Shown in pieces: positions 35,218 to 46,753 of a stretch of 64,000 bases of DNA (position 1 is the first letter of the stretch; the number at the start of each line of letters is the position of its first letter). Origin of the DNA: Protea cynaroides. Lineage: Eukaryota > Streptophyta > Magnoliopsida > Proteales > Proteaceae. A program made the position numbers and the translations under genes. The stretch covers positions 88,799,902-88,863,901 of the forward strand of contig CM053274.1 in the NCBI GenBank assembly GCA_028583415.1. Reading direction: 5' to 3'. The notes below the pieces were generated by a model. That model ran no database searches and had not been told where the DNA came from. It saw only the letters and a list, made by a program, of their open reading frames with translations.

Positions 35218-35689
35218 ACCCGCGAGATGCGACTAGTAAACAGCAGTGAACGCCTTCTCGCTTGGGAGAACATGTCAAGCTAACCAGGACACATGGAGGT
35301 GCTCAATATGCCGACACTTAAGGACATGTGTCCTCTAACTATTGGAAGACGAAATATGACCTCAACATCACTGAGAAAAAAAATCCACTTGCAGGTTGCA
35401 GTCACGGAAGGGGATGTTGGCTCTAAGGTTGAAAAATTGAAAATTGAAGACAACAAGGAAGACCTTGTTTCTTGGTATTTGATTTCTGCTGTTAAGATTT
35501 GCTTGTACAGGAAAATGATGACTCAATTGACGATTCTTAGCAAGGATTTGCTCTGAGGATTTGCTCTGAGGATTTGCTTTGTATAGGAAAATAGTGTTTA
35601 TTGATGTTTCTTGATATTTCAGTCTTCTTGGTGTCATTAGATGGGTTAATGTCTCAAAGAATTTCGACATACCTCATCCTCCTGCAATT

Positions 35690-36297
35690 GGTCTTTGATT
35701 TTGAAATGTTCCTCCGTCAATTTTGGTTCTTCTGCACCAAAAAAAAAGAAGTTCTTTTAATTTTCTTGCATTGTTGTTCGCCTCTTCCACTGCATCTGAG
35801 CCATCAATAACGGGTTCTTGACCCTCAGCTGCTCCGCTGATAATTGGATTTTTTTCTAACCCACTTGAAACACTGTTGGCCTCCTCCACTGAATTAGAAG
35901 CGCCACTACCTGCTCACTCGATCTGGTCTTTGATCCATCCCTACCATTAAAATTTTCTTCGTTTCCATTAATTGAAGAGCCCACCTCGGGTTCACTAACT
36001 GAAGGAGTCTGATGATATAATAAACTCTTTTGCCTTTATATTTTCGCTGATTCTAGGCTGCTTTCCGGGTTTTCTGGATGAAATTCGAGACTGTTGAGGT
36101 GGAGGGTCGACATTTTGCTCTGTTGATGAAGGTTGGGATGGATTATCAAAATAAAAAATTGGTACTTGTCCGGGAACAGGATTCAGGGGTTTAACTATCC
36201 AACTTTCAGGCTCTGAGGATTTGCAATATGATCCATATGTTGAGCAGTTAAAAGAGTAGTTGGAAGAGATGAGAATCGTGCGAAAATCCATGGGCAT
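35690..36297 (-). pseudogene. unrecognised coding-like sequence, minus strand (unit B copy)
   Basis: On the minus strand, 36297 down to 35995 is open and reads a Ser/Pro-rich protein (for example NPVPGQVPIFYFDN and ISSRKPGKQPRISENIKAKE). A stop follows, and shifted frames continue through EPEVGSSINGNEENFNGRDG and then NSVSSGLEKNPIISGAAEG to about 35690. The composition looks like real protein sequence, interrupted by at least two frame changes. A TATAAATA box lies at 36306-36313, too close to the first ATG to serve it. I do not recognise the family; the best guess is a decayed gene fragment carried by the duplication. Confidence 0.3.
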
Positions 36298-36639
36298 GGA
36301 AACAGTATTTATAGTAAACCACTGAAGCTAGGTTAGTGAAGGGAACTTCTGCATATCGGAAAAGGAGTTGGCAATTAGGCAATGTTGCAGGTGCTGTCTC
36401 CATAGAGTTTTTGTTTTCTTCCTGTGGTTGCGGGCTAAGAAAAGACTCCGATCTGACCAAAGAAGCCAGTATTTGATAGGAGAAAATAATAGTAGATACG
36501 AAATCTGACCGTTGGAAGAGAATTTAGGATGATCCTCGGGAGAGGGCACGTGGCGTACATCCAAGGGATGAGGTATGAGAAGAAAGAAATGACGAAAAAT
36601 GTCAAAAGGAACTCATGTTCGACCCCCCTATGCTGACTC

Positions 36640-37190
36640 AAATAAGATATGACAGATTGATGTGGGTAGTTGGGCCATTAATGATTTGTCATTAATACTC
36701 ATAAATACTGACAACAACCATAAATGTAAGGTATGTTGACTTGACTAGCCAAGTCACCATATCATGGACGAATCAGCATGAAGCCAGACCATTACTTGAT
36801 AAAAGTGTAAGGACAGAAACATGCATCAGAAGGTATGGAAGATATAGTTCAAGAGGGGGGGGTCAAAGAAGATCAAGGGGGGTCGTAAGCGGCTGACAGG
36901 ACGTCCTAGCGTTGTCCTAGGGGGTCGTAGCCACACGAACCTACTATTCTCTAGGTAATTGATGATTAAAATAGTGATAGGTATGGAGGAGCTTGGTAAT
37001 GAAGCTTCCTTTTGAACATATATATGTAACAAGAGGACATCAATGAAATTATTGGGATTTTCTCCATCACCAAGAAAAACTTCGCATCTTTGGGTTTTAC
37101 TCACCTGTTGTTTTCTATTTTTCGGTTCCTATCTCAGCGGAAAGGAAGATTGTTGCAGTGCCAGTATCTCAGGGAACCCTTATTTCTGAA
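36640..37190. other. LTR-like stretch in the unit B spacer
   Basis: Duplicate of 25140-25720. The G-run is shorter than in unit A. No borders found. Confidence 0.25.
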
Positions 37191-39235
37191 GGGACTCCGG
37201 TGTTTCACTGAGAGTTCCGTATTATATGTCTTAGGAAATCTAGTCTTACGGATTCCATCGACAATAGTATTGATGGTGGCGCGGTAGGAGCTCTGAAGAA
37301 GTTGAAGTCGCCATCGTCGTTTTCTAGAGGAGCTACTGGGACAAAAGAACAATGGCGCAAATAAGTCCGTTGTCCTGAATGGTGGTTGCAAGGGCAACAG
37401 AAAAATGGAACTGGGGAGTGCTAGAGACCGAACGGGCTTCTTGTTGTTGTTGAGGCAATGCTATCATGCTCATGATGGAGTATTTCAATAGAGCTCCGGC
37501 AACAGCAACATTGTCAGGGAGAGTGAAGGAGATTGGGTCGTTGACCAAGATTTTCTTGTTTCATGGTTTGTGAGTTTATGCTGAGACGATGAGGACGGTG
37601 AGGGTGAGCATCTCTTCATGGTGCCCTACGCAGAGGAGGGATCGATGAATACTAATTGATCGGTGGTAGTGGATGTAGTGCTTCGGAGACGGAGCAAAGT
37701 GAGGCATACTTGAAAGCGGGTTGTTGATTCTGTTACAAAGCAAAGTTGGTCATTGCCATATGCAATCTTTGCAATTGGGATCAAAAGAAAAGAAGGGTAT
37801 TTTTGTTTATTCAAATTTTAAGTCAACATTGTTAGCAATAAGATAGTGGACTGTAAGTCCAAAAAACAAAAGGTAGTTCTGTGTAAAAAATAAATTGTCA
37901 AAGGGTGTTTGAGTAAATTTTCCTATAAATATTTTTTACTTGTGGTTTATGAGTTGTTGTTTAATTGAGTATTTACCAAATATCATATGCTCTACTTACC
38001 CAAAAAAAAAACCATATGCTCTCTTACATAACTAATAGTCTTTTCTTCGTTCTTTATTATTTGGGAAAAATATTGTTTCTTTTCTTATGGTTTGCCCAAA
38101 GGACAAATGCTCTCAAATGTTTTAACGAAGTATGAATACCTCCCTTATATGGATTATTAAATTACAACTAAGTCCACACCATTAGGTATATTTTGCTAGA
38201 TGCTGATAGATTATGACCAATAATTTTTAATGAGCAACTAACCCCATTACATGAAAGACAACTTTCTCTTTGAGTATCTCCATATCTTCTTTTTGAGTAG
38301 GAATCATAATAGTCAGTGAGAGAATTAATTGGAACAAAGTAACGAAAACAGATTATCGAAATTGAGAGGTCAAATACTGGGGAAGGGATTATCTGTTGTT
38401 GATGAACCAGTGCACTGGCTAATTGAGTGAGAAGAAATTGGAATTTGATTTTTTGGTATTCAGTTCTCTTGTCACTAACATCGGCTATCTCCCCAATTTT
38501 TGTAGCAGTAAGCAAGGTGGAAGGGTTATCAATCCCAGTTGTAATAATAGGCATGAGGTTTACCCTTTCTACCAAACTACAGCTTTGGCACCGTCTCCTT
38601 CCCCTATTGTTCTTGCTCCTCCAACTTAGAATAACGGCACTACCATTAGAGGTGAGCTACATTAGGTTTAAATTTTGATTATTTTAGATTAAGATTTCGA
38701 TTCACATCGAAATCACAAAACAGGGGAGCCTTCCACAGTTTCCCACTTACTTCCATCCTCAAGACACTCTTCTAGACAACCTGGTTCTGGTTCTTCCAAT
38801 CTGGACCCGACCAGAGATGCTAACAGCGACAACATCCCATGCTTCTTCTTCTGAGTGGCACCACTAGTGGTGGAAGTGGCTGAAGTTGGCCTCACTTAGG
38901 GACTTCTATAAAAGCACTGATTGAATTTGGGATGTTGTTGTCGGGAGGAGTTGTTGTTGGAGGGGTTATATAGGTAAGGAGAGAGCGTCAGAAGATGAGT
39001 GGAGGTGGGTGTTGGGTGTTAGATTTTCGATGATCTTCTGCCTGTTGGAGCTAGAGCTAATTGACGAGCTTGAGCAACAATGAGGGTGAAGAAATTAAGT
39101 TTAATACCATTAAAAAAATGGGACAGTTGTATTTTTTTGAAAATGTTTGGGAACATTTATCCCTTTGGCAAATCACAAGGGAGGGAGGAACTGTATTTTT
39201 CTCTTATTATTAAGATTTGCGTTTTCAAAAAATGA
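37191..39235. other. unit B spacer, no gene recognised
   Basis: Aligns with 25721-27841. The longest open reading, minus 38168-38575, has protein-like composition (such as VNLMPIITTGIDNPST) but its counterpart in unit A is broken, and I do not recognise it. Confidence 0.4.
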
Positions 39236-39475
39236 ATGTTCCGACACTCATTAGTATTTTTCACGACGGCAATTTTTTTCCGTCACCTAATAGTATTTTC
39301 TACGACGGTAATGTCCTATTGTGTAAAATATGTATTTTACACAATAGGAATTTAAGTTTCGTCGCTCTAAATAATTACAAACCACGGAAATATCCCCCGC
39401 CGCTGAAATGCTATATGCATTTTTTTTTACGTCACCGGATAGAGAAGGCAGGATTTATGTTCGTTCTTCGCGGGT
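39236..39475. repeat. CGACGG-rich repeat (unit B copy)
   Basis: Duplicate of 27842-28080. One arm is replaced by a small palindrome around TATGTATTTTACACAATAGG, so the motif series is shorter. Confidence 0.45.
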
Positions 39476-39660
39476 ATCTTTAATCCCCTCTCACTCGAGA
39501 TTTTTCCCAAACCCTAATTCCCTCACTCCGATCGCTCAGTCCCAACGTTAACAGACTGTGCAGCTTTAAGAAGGGATCGCTCTGTCCCTCAGTCCCCAAC
39601 GGTCTAAGAATAGAATAGAACGTGCAGTTTGAAGAAGTATGTAATCTGTCATTTGTATGA
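39476..39660 (+). promoter_or_regulatory. leader-like sequence with telo-box (unit B)
   Basis: AAACCCTAA at 39509-39517 and the same following stretch as at 28081-28260. Confidence 0.3.
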
Positions 39661-39788
39661 TTCTGTGTTTTCTAGTGATTGATGGGGTCTCTGGATGGAG
39701 GATTTATTTTCTATTTTCTTTATTTGATTGAAATTTTATTTGTGGTGTGATGCGAGAAATTTGAGGAAGACTAAAACTCGTTCCTAAA

Positions 39789-39936
39789 GAATACTCTGGA
39801 ACTCTCTAGAAGTAAATGAGCGCCTCGCTGTTCTTCGTTTTTTCTAGGCTCCTACACTCAAGTTTCTCCCACGGATCTTCTACTGGATTCTTGAACATTC
39901 ATTTACTAAATCTTCTACTTAAACCTTCCTATAAAA
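39789..39936 (+). promoter_or_regulatory. HSP70-C promoter: heat shock elements and TATA box
   Basis: A perfect element TTC-TT-GAA-CA-TTC lies at 39888-39900 and TATAAAA at 39930-39936. The phased GAA/CTC series has GAA at 39789, 39799 and 39809. Confidence 0.8.
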
Positions 39937-40066
39937 CCCACCTTCTTCTTCCAACCCTCCTCAGATTTCAGTGTAAAGAGTTTCTTTGAGTTTAATCTTG
40001 ATTCTATCCTGTTTCTATAGTTTCGATTGAGAGTTCTGTTTTGGGTCATCAAGAAAAGCTTTGACA

Positions 40067-42016
40067 ATGGCGAAGACTGAAGGAAAGGCTATTGGTATCG
40101 ATTTGGGTACCACCTACAGTTGTGTAGGAGTATGGCAGAACGACAGGGTCGAGATCATCGCCAACGACCAGGGTAACAGAACCACACCTTCTTATGTTGC
40201 TTTTACTGATACAGAGCGATTGATCGGAGATGCAGCGAAGAACCAGGTCGCCATGAACCCAACCAACACTGTCTTCGACGCGAAGCGGCTTATTGGGCGG
40301 CGATTCTCTGACCCATCTGTGCAGAGCGACATGAAGCTCTGGCCATTCAAGGTTATTCCCGGTCCTGGCGATAAACCCATGATCGAGGTGACCTATAAGG
40401 GAGAGAAGAAGCAATTTGCTGCCGAGGAGATCTCGTCTATGGTGCTGATAAAGATGAAGGAGATTGCTGAGGCGTTTCTGGGTCAGACGGTAAAGAACGC
40501 TGTTGTTACTGTGCCGGCTTACTTCAATGATTCGCAGAGGCAGGCCACCAAGGATGCTGGAGCAATTTCAGGGCTTAATGTGATGAGAATCATCAACGAG
40601 CCAACTGCAGCTGCAATTGCTTACGGTTTGGACAAGAAATCGTCAAGGTCGGGTGAGCACAATGTGTTGATCTTCGATCTTGGCGGTGGAACATTTGATG
40701 TTTCGTTATTGACGATCGAAGAAGGTATCTTTGAGGTGAAAGCCACCGCTGGAGACACCCATCTTGGTGGCGAAGATTTCGACAATCGCCTCGTCAATCA
40801 CTTTGTTTCAGAGTTCAGACGGAAGCACAAGAAGGACATCAGTGGCAATGCCAGAGCTTTGAGACGTCTGAGAACTGCTTGCGAGAGGGCTAAGAGAACC
40901 CTGTCTTCGACAACTCAGACAACCATCGAAATTGATTCTCTCTATGAAGGTATCGACTTCTACGCCACAATTACCAGAGCCCGGTTCGAGGAATTGAACA
41001 TGGATTTGTTCAGGAAGTGTATGGAGCCAGTCGAGAAATGTCTCCGAGACTCCAAGATTGATAAGGGACAAGTTGATGAAGTTGTTCTCGTAGGTGGGTC
41101 GACCAGGATTCCAAAGGTCCAGCAGCTTTTGCAGGATTTCTTCAATGGAAAGGAGCTCTGCAAGAGCATCAACCCAGATGAGGCTGTCGCGTATGGTGCT
41201 GCTGTTCAGGCAGCAATTCTGAGTGGAGAAGGAAATGAGAAGGTTCAAGACCTGCTACTGCTCGATGTAACTCCTCTGAGTCTGGGTCTCGAGACTGCTG
41301 GTGGTGTTATGACCGTCTTGATTCCTCGTAACACAACGATTCCGACCAAGAAAGAACAGATCTTTTCAACCTATTCTGATAACCAGCCTGGAGTTTTGAT
41401 TCAGGTCTATGAAGGAGAGAGAGCCCGAACCAAAGACAACAATCTTCTGGGCAAATTTGAGCTCACAGGCATTCCTCCGGCACCAAGAGGTGTTCCCCAA
41501 ATCAATGTCTGCTTCGACATTGATGCCAATGGAATCTTGAACGTGTCTGCAGAGGACAAAACCGCTGGAGTGAAGAACAAGATCACGATCACTAACGACA
41601 AGGGAAGGTTGAGCAAGGAAGAAATTGACAAGATGGTAAAGGAAGCGGAGAGGTACAAAACTGAGGATGAGGAAGTGAAGAGGAAGGTTGATGCTAAGAA
41701 CTCTCTTGAGAACTACGCTTACAATATGAGGAACACTGTGAAGGATGATAAGTTTGCAGGAAAACTTGATCCTGCTGATAAACAGAAAATTGAGAAGGCT
41801 GTGGAGGATACAATTCAATGGTTGGACGGAAACCAGTTGGCTGAAGTGGAGGAGTTTGAAGACAGATTGAAGGAGCTTGAAGGGTTGTGTAACCCTATCA
41901 TTGCGAAGATGTATCAGGGAAGTGGAGGTGATGTGCCCATGGGTATGGGTGGGGATGACATGCCAAGAGGAGGGTCTGGTTCTGGTGCTGGGCCTAAGAT
42001 TGAAGAGGTTGATTAA
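40067..42016 (+). CDS. HSP70: cytosolic heat shock protein 70, copy C
   Basis: An intact 649-residue HSP70 from ATG 40067 to stop 42014-42016, without introns. Signatures IDLGTTYS, IFDLGGGTFDV and VVLVGGSTRIPKV are present, and the C-terminus is GPKIEEVD. It is four residues shorter than A because one GTGS-type repeat in the Gly/Ser tail is missing. Nearly identical to B over the ATPase domain and most of the substrate-binding domain, with Ala in KKQFAAEE and Thr in ERYKTEDE where A has Ser in both. Chaperone role and cytosolic location as for the family. With its heat shock elements and clean frame, it is one of the two intact genes of the tandem array. Confidence 0.97.
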   Translation: MAKTEGKAIGIDLGTTYSCVGVWQNDRVEIIANDQGNRTTPSYVAFTDTERLIGDAAKNQVAMNPTNTVFDAKRLIGRRFSDPSVQSDMKLWPFKVIPGPGDKPMIEVTYKGEKKQFAAEEISSMVLIKMKEIAEAFLGQTVKNAVVTVPAYFNDSQRQATKDAGAISGLNVMRIINEPTAAAIAYGLDKKSSRSGEHNVLIFDLGGGTFDVSLLTIEEGIFEVKATAGDTHLGGEDFDNRLVNHFVSEFRRKHKKDISGNARALRRLRTACERAKRTLSSTTQTTIEIDSLYEGIDFYATITRARFEELNMDLFRKCMEPVEKCLRDSKIDKGQVDEVVLVGGSTRIPKVQQLLQDFFNGKELCKSINPDEAVAYGAAVQAAILSGEGNEKVQDLLLLDVTPLSLGLETAGGVMTVLIPRNTTIPTKKEQIFSTYSDNQPGVLIQVYEGERARTKDNNLLGKFELTGIPPAPRGVPQINVCFDIDANGILNVSAEDKTAGVKNKITITNDKGRLSKEEIDKMVKEAERYKTEDEEVKRKVDAKNSLENYAYNMRNTVKDDKFAGKLDPADKQKIEKAVEDTIQWLDGNQLAEVEEFEDRLKELEGLCNPIIAKMYQGSGGDVPMGMGGDDMPRGGSGSGAGPKIEEVD

Positions 42017-42292
42017 GGTGGTTTCTAGTAGTCTAGTTTTTGTATTATGAGGTTGGTTCTTTTTTGGTTTTTCCCTGGGTTTTTGTGGTTGGACCCTTTG
42101 ATCCTCTGAGGGGCTGAAGGAAGTCCGGTTTGGTAAATGTTAGGGGTTGGTTTGGATGTTGGGTTAGTTTCCCTTGAAGAGCCATCTCGTTAATGATATT
42201 ATTTTGCTTTTGTAAACGTTATAGCAGTAAAGTTGAATATTATATTTTTGATAATAAACAGTTTTTTCTCCCTCTTGTTGATGATCTGTGGC

Positions 42293-42336
<44 letters not shown>

Positions 42337-43484
42337 GTTGCCCAATCCAAGGGATTAATGAAGGATTATTCTGTGCATCTGGTATGATTTTGTAGAAGTT
42401 GAGCAGCAGAATTAACATGGAAGAAACCAGTAATCTTTATCATCATATTAGCTTGTTAAACTCTATTTAATGGAGCAGTGAATTCTTCAGCACAACATTT
42501 GTATTCAATCGACAGTTCGAACCACAGTTCCTAACCATAGCTGGTTCTTCAGAGGTTTTTTTTCTCCATCCATGTTCTTTTTTAAGATCGTTTAAATTTT
42601 ATTTTGTTGAATTTTTGGTTTTGGCATCATCCAAACAAAGAAATGGTTGCAGCCCGACTGAAAACCAAAGAAATGGTTGGATCTGAGAGTTGTATGTATT
42701 AGGCAGATATGGGCTTGCACAGCCTAATTGCAGCCTCGCAAGTCCTTGGAACAAATAAAGCAATTCCTGTATCGTGGCATGTGTTTATTACCGTGGTATA
42801 CCATTACAGAGCACATGCTTCTAGGGCTAGTCATCAATGATCTTCACTTATGTGTATTATCATTAGAGAATTGATTGGGTATTGTAGATTGGATAATTGC
42901 TGGTATCACTCTCAATTACCTGGATTGGTTTGGCCCATCCCAAAAATCCTATTCAATCAGTCCACTCCTGATCCCAAACTTAAATCCTTAGGGTGGAGAT
43001 AATGCAAAGAAAACTGAATAAGCTTAGCTTGGAAGACTCTACCTGTTGAGAGTTAAAAAATTATGAATTGCTGTCAATGTTCAGAGTTGAGAAATATTCA
43101 ATCTTTGACATGATATAGATTGACTTTCGATTTTTGCCAAATCGATAAATAGATATATATGCTCAAAAGAGCAGATACTCTTGTTGAACAGAGAAGAAAA
43201 ACCATTGCTCTTACTCTGAAGTTAGTTGTAAATGAAACATAAGTGGAAGCAATGGTAGACGTTCATGAAGCAGTCGAAAGAGTGAAAACAGGGACAAAGG
43301 ACCGGTAGAAGCCGATCCAGTTGTTTCATATCATTCGACCCCTACTTCTAGGTATGAAAATCCAGCTTCTTTTTTTACTGGGTTTCATTTGATTTGTTGT
43401 GGATTGGCCGTGAATTTCTTATGTCAGGATATGTATTGAACAATAAATGTTCTTTTTCAGGTGGTCTATGAAATATGATTTTTT
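42017..43484. other. HSP70-C 3' UTR and intergenic DNA
   Basis: Contains AATAAA near 42255 and a (CT)n tract at 42296-42332. Homology to the A and B flanks ends near 42600. No gene seen beyond. Confidence 0.55.
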
Positions 43485-43600
43485 GTCCGGTAGCTCAATA
43501 GTATTTTTTACGACGTTAAATATTTTCCGTCGCATAATTATTATTTTCTACGACGGTAATATTTCAACTGTCGTAAAAATATATTTTACACGAAAGTCGC
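43485..43600. repeat. CGACGG-rich repeat fragment, CACTA-like
   Basis: TTTACGACG, TTTTCCGTCGCATAAT, TTTCTACGACGGTAATATT and CTGTCGTAAAAA occur in the same order and spacing as at 27855-27950. A diverged third copy of that repeat, outside the duplicated units. Confidence 0.5.
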
Positions 43601-43866
43601 TTGAATGTTTGAGGTTATCGGCAGAATGGGTCACAGACTCAGTGACCACCATGGACTCATCATTATCTAACTCTATGTAACTGGCCTCATTTCAATTTAA
43701 TCTAATCTCATTTCATTGTTGTCTCATCATTTAAATCTTGTTACATTTGTGTATGGTTATGCATATTGTATATTTGTATGGGATGGTTATAAAATTTTTA
43801 TTTTGATGGGATGAATAAAGGATGGTGTTTAAATCTGTCTACGTTTAAGGCTGTTAAAGCTCGAAG

Positions 43867-43970
43867 TTGAAATTTCTGGTTCCACTGCCTTCGTTGTTAA
43901 TCAAAAATATTAAATGGAACTTGAAATTTCTGGTTCCAATGCCTTCATTGTTAACCAAATATATTAAATG
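43867..43970. repeat. 54-bp tandem duplication
   Basis: TTGAAATTTCTGGTTCCA starts at 43867 and again at 43921. Both copies run to ATATTAAATG. The second abuts the 43969 element. Confidence 0.85.
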
Positions 43971-46745
43971 TTGATCACAGGTTGACACTAAGAGGGGGGA
44001 TGAATCAATGTCTTTAAAATTATTTGCAAATAATTCCTTGAAGACTAATACTATCTTAGCTGATGCTTTACTCACTGACCACAACACACAATCACAGAAG
44101 CAATCACAAACACAGTCATATGCACAACCACCTCGCTACCACAGAGTGACCAGGTCTACCATGTTGTGCATATCCATCCTGCAGGTCATTCTACGCACTT
44201 CACAAAATACAGAATATAGACAATGCACATAACATCCACAACACAGATATACGTGGTTCACCACCATAGTATGTGAAGGTTAATCCACGGAGTAATACCC
44301 TACGGCTCCGTATATACTCAATACGCTTCTTTTAGCTGTCTACACAGCAGAGAGTACATACACCCAATTTACCCAACATAAAACTAGGAGGGCACACATG
44401 TGTCAGAAATTCAGGTACCAAGTACCAGTGTTCAACACAAGCTGTACACACTACGCTTAACCCGTACCCACGGGAAGCAGACAGTTATAGTTTTGGGCTT
44501 ATAACAATGCCCTACAATTTTCCCCAACTAGCTAGACATTCAACATAATCACCTACAGCTAGCATACATATAAATGGAAGCAAGTAAATATAATGGACAT
44601 AGAAATGCTTACAACCATCGCTTTCGAAAATTAGGAGATGTCTCTGGAGCTCTACACAGCTCACATCTCTCTCATTGACACCATAGACACAGTCCACCAT
44701 TCACCATCCCTTCTAAAAGATTCTCCTCTTCTTCAAAACACCAATACACTTTTCAATGCTTCATTGAAGCTTCAAAACTCCTCTTCAATGGCTGATAACC
44801 ATAACCAACTCTTAAGTTCCCTCATTGGAACTTCAACAAACCCATTAAAGCAAGGTGATAAGACTGAAACATTAGGAACACCCCTCAACACCTCCAAGAA
44901 GAGGATTTTGCCCAAAATCAGATATTTTTCTCACAAAACCCTCACTGGTTTTCTCTCATCTTCCCCACAAGCAAACAATCACCATTGATAGACAATAAAG
45001 GCTTCGCCAACATCTCAATAATAGTCAAAACTCCATTAAAGAGCAGGAGAGAGATTGGCGGGTGATTGTATGCTCATCCTACAAGCAAAACTCCCAAAAT
45101 CCCTCTTCTTCCTCTTCTTTTCTCTCCTTCCCCATTTCTACTTCAGCTTCAGAAACTAAAACTCCTCTCTGGTGAAAGAGGATTCGAAATGAGGAAGACA
45201 ACAATTGGATCGTCCGATTTGGACATCAGATCATCAAGTTATGGTTAATTGAAGTTCAGCCAATGAGATTATAACAAAGAGCATCTTTTTAATCATAACC
45301 ATACACCTACGCTGCACACTAACACTGCCCGCGCTGACACGTCAGAGCGCTGTCGAGATCCGATTGGTAGATCACGGAATCTCAAAATCTGACCGTCGGA
45401 TCGTCTGAAAAAGGTAAGATAATTTTTTATCGTCAGATCTGCATAATCACGCCAATGACGATCGGATAACATTATGGCCGCACGATATGGATCTGTGCCG
45501 ACACAATACATGTACGCGCATTGCACCAAATTACCACCTCCGCTGATAGGGTCAGATCCGTTGTTGATATGTGATTGGACAATCTAGAATCTTGATTAAT
45601 GACCGTTAGATATCTAGAAACAAGCGGGATTCAATACGAACCTTCAGATCAGCACGATCTGCGTCAGTCTTGATCGACGCTGATGAAGGCCATCGGATAT
45701 AGATCTTCTCCGCTGTTATACCGTAAGCGCACCACACCGGATCAGAAGATCTCCTTCATGCAACGCGGCCCATGAATTTAACTTGCATCCAGCCACTTAG
45801 GGGAGTGGCGATAGAATCATGACGCGATCTCCGCGATACACTTTAGCCCGCCAGTTTATAATCCATCCGATTTGAATCTTGATGGTGTGGCTCCATCCTG
45901 GTCATGGATTAAGAATATTCTCCTTATAATATGCCCAAAATACCCCTCTAAAATCCATTAATCTCATCTGTAAAGCAGTGAGCTCACTCTCTCTCCTGAA
46001 ATTGTGTCGAGCACCTGGTGTGCGAGATGCGCGGGGGGGGATGCACCATGCCATGGCGTGTGCGCTGAGGCTTGCGGGCATGTTGCTTGCGGCATGGTTG
46101 CCGGCCAGATGCTTGCGACAAGGCTGCTGCTGCCTGCTTGTGGCTTGGCCTATCTTGCTGCTAAGCTGCCAGGTGTGTTGCTTGCGGCATGGGCTGCCAT
46201 GTGGCCTGACCACCTCACCCGTGGATCCCACCCACAATTCTCTTTCCTCTTTTCTCTCTTCATTCTCCCGTTATATTCTCTCTCTTCATTTTCTCTCTCT
46301 AGATTCTCTCTCTTATTTTTGTTGCTTCAGGGAGTACTTGGGAGATGCCACATCATCATGGGACCCACTATGGGATCCACACTCTCTCTCTTCTTGCCAC
46401 ACCAATAATGGGACCTACTCTAGGACCCATACTTACTCTCCATTTTCTCTCTCCTCTTTCTATCAGCATATTGCCTATGTAGGTACTGTCCACATCACCA
46501 GTGGGGCCCACACACATTCTGTCACCTGTCGAAACTGCTGTTGCCCAGTCAACTCAGTGCATACCTTCTCAATCACTCTCTAGAAGCTGTAGAATATTGT
46601 AGAACATGCCCAAAGCTTCCTTGGCTCTACCACTTGCACAAACACTATCTCTCTTACATAGACTCTCTCTCCTCATTTCTCTCACTGTAAACTCATCAAC
46701 ACTGCCCACATCAACCAAGTTGCCAACAATGACAACACATGGTCA
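43969..46745. mobile_element. probable solo LTR or non-autonomous element, 2777 bp
   Basis: Starts TGTTGATCACAGG and ends ACACATGGTCA. Flanks ATATTAAA (43961-43968 and 46746-46753) are identical over 8 bp; LTR elements usually duplicate 4-6 bp, so borders may be a few bases off. The interior shares ordered blocks with 9519-11070 (G-run start, GTGGTTCACC, TCCACGG, TATATACTCAATAC, GCCAACAATG near the end) but is longer, with GACCGTCGGATC-type and GC-rich TTGCTTGCGGCATG repeats. No pol reading. Confidence 0.45.
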
Positions 46746-46753
46746 ATATTAAA

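Larger units (their letters stand above)
28385..39779. repeat. tandem segmental duplication, unit B (HSP70-B plus spacer)
   Basis: Aligns with unit A from promoter to the end of the spacer. Unique to B are two hAT insertions (31328-32529 and 34577-35217), a local duplication near 31020-31320 and a 66-bp tandem duplication at 34381-34512. The upstream border sits where the HSP70-B promoter block begins. Confidence 0.85.
39780..42600. repeat. tandem duplication, unit C (HSP70-C and part of its 3' flank)
   Basis: Homologous to units A and B from the promoter block. The 3' flank is recognisably related (CT tract, GAGCAGCAGA, ATGGAGCAGTGAATTC) but more diverged and stops aligning near 42600. Confidence 0.8.

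Noticed and set aside
45978..46583. A 201-codon Leu/Cys-rich open reading
   Set aside because: It lies in a GC-rich repeat inside an LTR-like element, overlaps another open reading in a second frame, and has no recognisable domain.
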